From the NCBI GenBank assembly GCA_012064385.1, contig QRDG01002506.1, forward strand, positions 1 to 64,000: a DNA stretch of 64,000 nt, written 5' to 3'. Positions 57,886 to 64,000 of the stretch are shown here, piece after piece; position 1 is the first letter of the stretch, and each line of letters opens with the position of its first letter. This DNA comes from Puccinellia tenuiflora (taxonomy: Eukaryota; Streptophyta; Magnoliopsida; Poales; Poaceae). A program made the position numbers and the translations under genes. The notes below the pieces were generated by a model that made no database searches, was not told the origin of the DNA, and was given only the letters and a program-made list of their open reading frames with translations.

Positions 57886-58844
57886 AACCTTTCCCCCTTA
57901 AAAAGAATCTCGTCCCGAGATTCGGAGACTTATAGAGATTCCCGGAGTTATACAAGATATTTCTTGTATGGTTTGATATACCCCTATATTTAAAACTTTT
58001 TCAAAACTTTTCTACAAATTACTAGAGTTTAACACTCAAAAGGGTCAACACTCAGCATGAACTTTTACTAAAACAAGATATTAGCAAAGCATGATATTTC
58101 TATCACACTCGATGCATTCTAAGGATGGCATGGCAAGGGCTCACGCAATTCAATCAACATAGGTTCTTTCACTATGGTTATAAAAATAATCTAAGGTTTT
58201 AGTTCAACAATACAAGCATGGCAAGATCAAAAAAGATCTACACACAGATCATCAATCAATAAACGAGATCTAACTTGGGAAAATTAATTACCCAATTTGT
58301 AAACAAAAGGTTAGGGATATACTAAGCAGGTCCCTTGTCTACTTTTATTTTTCTGAAAAGCTGTATATACCTTTTCAAGTATACACGTGTTTGGAAGAAA
58401 AAAACAGGGTTCTTCCTTTAAAAGAAAACATCTATGCGCCAATAATTAACTTACAAACACTGTGGGTTAGGGCCATCCCAAAAATCATTTTGGCAAAAAT
58501 TTCCCTACGAAACATGGAAGAGACGAGGAATTGATCTTCCGAGGAAAGGATAGAAGCACACAGAGGGTTATCTTCTTACTCGCTGACATGTGGGACCGGG
58601 GTCCACCTTTCAGTCTCCTTCTTCCTTTCTATATTGTTCTTCCTCGTTGCATCTCACTCCGTACCTGGCTGGCTCTGATTGTGCGAAGCACTCCATTGCG
58701 GCACTGCTGCGCGTGCGGTCCAACTACGCGGCGGCCATCACGGCTTTGGGCGCCTTGATGGTTTCACGCCATTTGGGCGAGCACTGCTCGCGATTCTTCT
58801 CATTTCCCGCGCGAGGCCGAGCTGGGGAGCGGCGTCTGAGCTCG

Positions 58845-58852
58845 GGCTATAA
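58845..58852 (+). promoter_or_regulatory. TATA box for the antisense ORF in E
   Basis: CTATAAAC on the plus strand, about 40 bases before ATG 58892, in GC-rich DNA (GCTCGGGCTATAAACGGGGG). The direction is opposite to element E. The leader would be very short, about 10-15 bases, unless transcription starts further upstream. Confidence 0.4.
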
Positions 58853-58891
58853 ACGGGGGTCTCTAAAAATCCTTCCTCTTTCCCTACCACC

Positions 58892-59284
58892 ATGGGTTTC
58901 CTTTTAGCAATACTCGACGAATTTTATGGACATCGAGAGGGAGCGGGCTTCGTCAAGCAGGTGTTTGTCGTCGTGATATTTTGGATCACGGCTACGGTGG
59001 TGGTAGCACTGTTGTATGCGGTGGTGGTTCTCCTGTTGGTGGCTCTGTACGACTGGTGGTGCGGCACTGGCGGTGATGCTGCCGTGGTTCCGGCAGTGGG
59101 CAAGCTGGTGGGGCTGGCTGCGGGCGAGCAGGTGGTGCTGCCGCAGGTGGCTGATGCAGCGGTTCATCCGGTTGAATGGCAGCTGGCGGCTCATGCCATC
59201 CATCATCGTCGTCGCGCGGCTCGCGACCTGGCTTCAGATGAGCCTGTCTCATCTTCAGGTGACGCCACTGAGCGTGAGGAGTAG
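58892..59284 (+). CDS. putative membrane protein ORF, antisense in element E
   Basis: 130 codons from ATG 58892 in the context CCACCATGG, an optimal plant start. The protein has a charged start (MGFLLAILDEFYGHREG), one long hydrophobic stretch, VFVVVIFWITATVVVALLYA plus VVVLLLVALYDWW, then an Ala/Val- and Arg/His-rich tail ending DATEREE. No known domain is recognised. The complementary strand has Pro/Gln/His-rich frames (58904-59252) that might be a gag remnant, in which case this ORF would be its shadow. The TATA box and start context favour a real transcript, but expression is unknown. Confidence 0.35.
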   Translation: MGFLLAILDEFYGHREGAGFVKQVFVVVIFWITATVVVALLYAVVVLLLVALYDWWCGTGGDAAVVPAVGKLVGLAAGEQVVLPQVADAAVHPVEWQLAAHAIHHRRRAARDLASDEPVSSSGDATEREE

Positions 59285-59995
59285 GATTTTTCTTGGGTGC
59301 TCTTCTGTATCTGCACTGAGGTAGTGGTAGTGTTGTACGTTGGAGTAGAACTTGTATCCTCTATTTTTGAAATTTCCCTTATGTACTGACCTTTTTTGAT
59401 GCATCAAATATGGCTCCTCTGATGGATTAGAGCCGAATTTGCCTTGTTGAGATTTTTTCCTAGCTGTTACAGATATGTTCTTGCAGCAGAGAGAATTGCA
59501 GAGGCACTATCACATAGATAATAGAACTTGCTACTTGGGGAAAATATCATTTTAGAATGTAATGCTGCATTTTATGGCCCCAAAACTTGAAGCAGCACGG
59601 CACAATCATTTCAATCATACTAGTTAACAAGCACGCAAAGGCTACTAAACACTCGACACAACTTTTTTTTCAACTAAAGGAAACAACATGATATTCCATT
59701 ATGGTCAGCCAAGTGGTTAACTAGAGGTCCAGAACACAGGGTTTTATACAGGGTTAACTCAACCTCAATCAGAAAGGCAGCAACACAACCATGCGTACAA
59801 GCAACGTAGGAATTACAAACCAAACCATAACTTATAAGCGCCACCTAGGCTAAACTAAACATGGTCTTAGTCTGCCTGACGGCCCCATACAAACTATGGA
59901 GTGCGGCCGAGCCGGAGAGTGGTGCCCACGTCTCCTTCTTCCGCAAGGTCGGAGGACACAGGAACACCTTCGAGGATCGGAACCTGCTCTGGGAG

Positions 59996-60580
59996 TCATC
60001 GGGATGGGCCAGGATCTGGAAGTCCGCTACGCCGAGCTTGCCTGCGGGAGAGAGTAGGTGTACTCTCTCCTAGATACTGATACAGGCGAGCACGGCTGAG
60101 GTTCCTCCTTGTAGTCATGAGCTCCTCTATCAAGAAGTGATTGAGGTTCGTCATTGCGATGGCGTAAGAAACTTGGTTGATTAATGTTGGGTCGGACTCT
60201 TTCGAGACGTCAGCTTGGACCATTTCCCCATTGGGCTGTGGTCTGGCCGGAAGGTAGTAGAACTCTCGAGTTTCAGCCAGCAGGGGTTCGGAGGACCGAA
60301 GACGGACGAGGCATTCCCGGGCTGCTACCTGGATGGCTAACCCGAGAGTAGGCATGCTGCCACCTTGGATTATGTAGGGCTTATTTGTGCCCCGAGGACA
60401 TGGGATGATCTTCACCTCTGCTCGGAATTCATTCCCCACGAGCAAAACTAATCTTTTGAACACCACGTACACGGGGCAAATGGAGCTTCCAAGGGCAACA
60501 TTGACGACCCTCCAAAGAATCATTGGGAAGTTCGAACTGTCCTCGGCAGTGGTTTCCATGATGGCCTTAGGGGTCACCAT
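59996..60580 (-). CDS. 194-residue ORF of element E, unknown function
   Basis: Starts MVTPKAIMETTAEDSS at 60580, about 350 bases after the primer site, where gag normally begins. It has a compact region, RVVNVALGSSICPVYVVFKR, then VGNEFRAEVKIIPCPRGTNK, then LAIQVAARECLVRLR. A charged C terminus follows (ELMTTRRNLSRARLYQYLGE). I do not recognise it as gag. It resembles plant-specific small domains seen in some grass retroelement proteins, but that is from memory and untested. Intact, same strand as E, so it could be the only protein of this derivative. Confidence 0.55.
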   Translation of the reverse strand: MVTPKAIMETTAEDSSNFPMILWRVVNVALGSSICPVYVVFKRLVLLVGNEFRAEVKIIPCPRGTNKPYIIQGGSMPTLGLAIQVAARECLVRLRSSEPLLAETREFYYLPARPQPNGEMVQADVSKESDPTLINQVSYAIAMTNLNHFLIEELMTTRRNLSRARLYQYLGESTPTLSRRQARRSGLPDPGPSR

Positions 60581-60925
60581 CAGATTTTCTTAGGGTTCTG
60601 GATGTTGGGGGGGGGGATAAGGATGCGGGATTCCTCTATGGGATCCTACTTCAAAAGAGCTGGGATGCCAGGGAGAGCTGGCGAGGGTGGGTTATAAAGC
60701 AACTAGGATTGGGTCTCCAGTTCACTGGGTAAGGGTGAGTGCTTCTCATGGAAGAAACCGACTCGTCTTACTCGGGAAAGAAATTGGGACAAGTCCTACT
60801 GTACCAAAATGTTGACCAACACCGGCCTTGCCGGTTAGGAACAAATGGGTTAAATCCATCGGGTCATTGTCGGGCAAAAGTAATGGTGGACCTTCCATGC
60901 TAGGGTAGTCTACAGCTAGCCTGGT

Positions 60926-60937
60926 GCTCTGATACCA
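60926..60937 (-). other. primer-binding site of element E, tRNA-Met type
   Basis: Minus strand TGGTATCAGAGC, five bases from the LTR end. It is a perfect match to the site complementary to initiator methionine tRNA. Confidence 0.9.
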
Positions 60938-60942
60938 TGCTC

Positions 60943-63900
60943 TGTGGCACCTCCCTCTGACACATGTCGCCAGAGAGGCGGTCGCCCCGTACGCCAGTCC
61001 AGGATATCTGGATGCACGTTATGACAATGCAACATAGCGGAAATCATTACACAATCAGGCCCAAAGGGCTACAAATGGTTTACATGGCCATCAAGGCATG
61101 AGAAATTATCATAGCCAAGTATGACACGGGACAGAGTTTTAACTAGCAGCGGAAGATGACTAAAGAAACGGCTTGGAGTGGCTCCATTCCACAGGCATAT
61201 GGCTGGGCTACTGATCCTAGCACGCTCTTGCTCCGTCTCTTTGCTATGGTCGAAGATGAATCCTCTCAACGTCTGGCCACATGAAAAGCCAGTTTGAGTA
61301 CAATGACGTACTCGCAAGAAAACAACCACAAGACATGAACAGTCAGACAATCAGGCAACAAGTGGCTAGCAACAGAAAATGATCTAAACATGGCAAGGGT
61401 CTACTTACGACAGTCCAAAAGGATGACAACATGGCATCACAATAAAACATGGCATAAGCAAACAACAGGAGTACCACCAGTATAGAGTCCAAGCCAGGTG
61501 GGGCTGGATCGTGTACCGGAGATCACACAAAGAACTTAGCTGTGACGAATAACGGATGTACCCATTGGTACCAAGTATTTTAACATCACATGTCATCACA
61601 ACTAGGCCCAACGTCTTTACCACATCAGTCAAACTGTTAGGCCCACTAGCCTCATGTTTCCACTTTGGGCATGCACGGTTGATGTTGGCTCAAGCCTAAC
61701 TCTAGGTTCCCAACGATCACACCGTCACCCCTGTACACGGGTAACCATCCACATCTCAAATAACATTCCCTGCATCAGATTATTGTTCATTTAGTGAAAT
61801 CAGGTTCTTCATCTTTCTTACAAACAACTTAAGTTTAACCTCCAGACTCGACAAAGGACATATAGTGTGACCGACACTGAACTGTTCCATAACCCAGGAA
61901 CAAGGCTAGCTGCTAGTTGACACACTCTCGAGATGTTGCAGTTACCACCCATCTAAATGCACCTTACTTAGCGGGCACTTTAGGATATCATCCGTAAGTC
62001 GAACTCAGCAAGATACACTTACGTAACCGTTCACGATACCAAGACACTCCCTGTATAGCTACCGACATAACTCTATGTCTTATGACGAAGTGAATCCGGC
62101 ACGTCCCCAACTCATGAGCGATGCCTAGCTCCGGAACCTTCACAAGACTAGCCCCGACCACAACTATGCAGTATCCGACTAGACTTGCCAAGTGGGTATC
62201 ATCAAAGGAGGCTTGACAGGTTACATAGGCTATGGCTCTCCCATTTGGGCGACAGTGGTAGTGCTTTTGTTGTTCAGATTAGTGGCACTATGGACTGACC
62301 CGATCAATGTTTGGAGGGGGTTTCATTTAGTCCAGTTTCATTCAACAACAAGTCCAAACAACAGAGGATTAGTCCAACACAATAAAGGATTAGTCCAACA
62401 CAAAAAGTATAATATCACTTCAACTTAAGTCCATAAGCAAACATAAGCCACATGATAGTTCAAGCAATATATAGTTAGTTCGCATCGACCGGGTGACTAT
62501 AGGGCCACCACTGATCAAGCAAAGAAATAAATAAAAATAGTTAGTCCAATCAATGGTTAGTTTGCATTGACCGTGTGACTATAAGGCCACCACTGATCAA
62601 GCAAAGAAATAAATAAAAATAGTTAGTCCAATCAATGGTTAGTTTGGATTGACCGGGTGACTATAAGGCCACCACTGATCAAGCAAAGAAATAAATAAAA
62701 ATAGTAACCCTAGGTGGTTAGCGTCAACCGGGCGACTGTGGCGGAGATACCTCCGACCAGCGTCACCATAGATCAACTAAATAAATTAGTGGAGGCGTCC
62801 ACACGATCCCGTTCCTCCATTCCATTGACTGCGGCAGTTTCCCCAGTCCATTGTCGCCGGAATGGGGAGTGGTGCATGGTACCGTCCAACACACGCCACA
62901 ACTCTACAGAGAAGTACGGTTCAATCCAATTGGGCAGGACCCAACGTGTATTTAGTCGGGGTACCAGAACTCAACCCGCGGGTCATGGGTTTATCGTATT
63001 ACAGGTATGAAAACAAAGCCATGATATCTCATGATGCACAGTTGACAGGATATAAACAAAAAAATACACATATATGGCATGGTAATATGCAAACAACAAT
63101 CATCGCTTGAGTGTTCTTATCAAGTGGTTAGCTTGCCTTCGACGATCGACGCCATTTGGCTTGCAGGTCACGGACATGTCGCGGGTTAGGGTCTCAATTC
63201 GCCAGTACTGTGGAATATACCTATGTATGGGTATATGGGTGCTGAGCATACAAACATTTTACAAAAACATAAAAGCTATATCACTGGATAAAGCTTTTCA
63301 AACTATGAATTTATAAATTTGAATCACCTCAAACGGAGCTAGGGATCAAAAGTTACGGCCGGGCGACGGATAGCTATCTGCTGCTTACTCGAAAAACTAG
63401 AGTGGGCTGCTTCAGAGCTGGGCTGGGCTGGTCGTGCACCTCCTTGAAAGTGCGCTTTCTCTGAGAAGAAACGTAAAACTGAGAAAAAAAATTACGCTTT
63501 CAGCTAGCTCATTCTACAATGATTGGCTTCTTCAACCTCATGTCCGAGAGCTGCTCGTGGACGGCCGAGAGACGACCGAGTCGCCGACCACCAGGGCAGC
63601 TAGGCCGCCGGCCGACGGCATGGACGGGCGTGCTGCGCTCCACCACGCCAGTGATGGCCTCTGTCGGAGGGGTGGGGGCCATGGTTGCATCGCCCTCGAG
63701 CTCGCCCAGTTCGGCCCGCACGGCCATGGCGAGTCGTGCACGAACTCGACGATGCCGAGCAGCTTTTGGTCTTTGGAGAGGTGGGGGAGTAAGAGGAGGG
63801 TGGCTAGAGTCCCTAAGCAGGTTTAACCTGAGAACGGTCGGGCTAGAGCTCGCCATGGTCGATGAACCGACGGTGACGTCCTCAGCCGAACCGGAGCAGG

Positions 63901-64000
63901 GCTCCACCGTTCCGCAGCTAGAGAGGCAGAGGTGTTCCAGGGGATGGAGAGTGAGGTGTGTGGCGTGGGTGGAGCTCATGTTGCTCCTTATATAGGCAGG
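60943..64000 (-). repeat. 5' LTR of element E, partial
   Basis: 3,058 bp of an LTR expected to be about 4.28 kb. It begins TGTGGCACC on plus (its 3' end on the minus strand). It carries the 82-bp tandem repeats and the same GC-rich block (63480-63980). The window ends inside it. Confidence 0.9.
63986..63994 (-). promoter_or_regulatory. TATA box of the E 5' LTR
   Basis: TATATAAGG on the minus strand, followed by the GC-rich leader. The matching position in the 3' LTR is changed to CAAAATAAGG. This LTR would drive the element's transcript, with the leader running through about 3 kb of R-U5. Confidence 0.55.

Larger units (their letters stand above)
53604..64000 (-). mobile_element. gypsy-type element E with very long LTRs, 5' LTR runs off the window
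   Basis: Minus-strand order: 5' LTR (beyond 64000 down to 60943), primer site GCTCTGATACCA as read on plus (60926-60937), internal domain (60942-57886), purine tract AAGGGGGAAAGGTT, 3' LTR (57885-53604, 4,282 bp). LTR termini are TGTAACACCC and GGTGCCACA. A short ESRDEILFKGE frame, the end of chromovirus-like pol, abuts the 3' LTR. Otherwise no RT, integrase or protease is visible in the 3,057-bp interior. The proportions resemble Triticeae LARDs (large retrotransposon derivatives), which have about 4.5-kb LTRs and about 3.5-kb internal domains. The two LTRs differ at 6 of the first 91 positions I compared. Confidence 0.88.

Overview
The window is a repeat-dense stretch of a plant nuclear chromosome, almost certainly a Triticeae grass (wheat, Aegilops, barley or rye type). 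The evidence is the set of elements seen: CACTA ends built from TTTAGTACCGGTT inverted repeats, gypsy LTRs starting TGATACGTCC or TGTAACACCC, Stowaway, hAT and Mutator-type elements, plant L1 LINEs, and a grass-type CC-NBS-LRR gene. Most long open frames are transposon proteins or chance frames. I see no tRNA, rRNA, CRISPR or prokaryotic operon. Only one host-type gene looks intact.

Layout. 1-4254: intergenic DNA, then a 3.5 kb non-autonomous Helitron (754-4254) with internal tandem repeats and a nested Stowaway MITE. 4255-14729: exon-like remnants, then a minus-strand NLR resistance-gene pseudogene split by a 4.9 kb Ty1-copia element (7722-12656, target duplication CAAGG). 14991-15754: Mutator-like element upstream of the NLR. 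16943-17413: decayed copy of an acidic-protein family. 17890-18700: AT-rich tandem repeats. 19080-20150: LINE 3' end carrying an Ac-like hAT element (19405-20103). 20949-22337: intact single-exon gene for a nepenthesin-like protein that has lost both catalytic motifs. 23694-29571: nearly complete but inactivated L1 LINE, minus strand. 30364-35777: long-terminal-inverted-repeat element with a 3.8 kb CACTA element (30567-34344, target duplication CCT) in its left arm. 36120-39110: LINE and gypsy LTR fragments, with one N base at 36606.

39110-52038 is a nest of minus-strand gypsy elements. Element C (Athila-like, tRNA-Asp-type primer site) lies inside a second copy of the acidic-protein gene. 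Element D landed in C's 5' LTR, LTR B in C's 3' LTR, and element A (gag-protease) in B. 52039-52690 holds the remaining 5' part of that gene copy. 53604-64000+ is a minus-strand gypsy-type element E with very long LTRs (3' LTR 4,282 bp) and a short 3,057 bp internal domain. That domain has a tRNA-Met-type primer site, a 194-codon ORF and an antisense ORF with its own TATA box and strong start context.

The coding units do not form a pathway. The biology here is insertion, decay and capture. The best candidates for something under-described are the antisense membrane-protein ORF in E, the catalytically dead nepenthesin-like gene, the coiled-coil/membrane protein frame of the CACTA element, and the recurring acidic-protein family.
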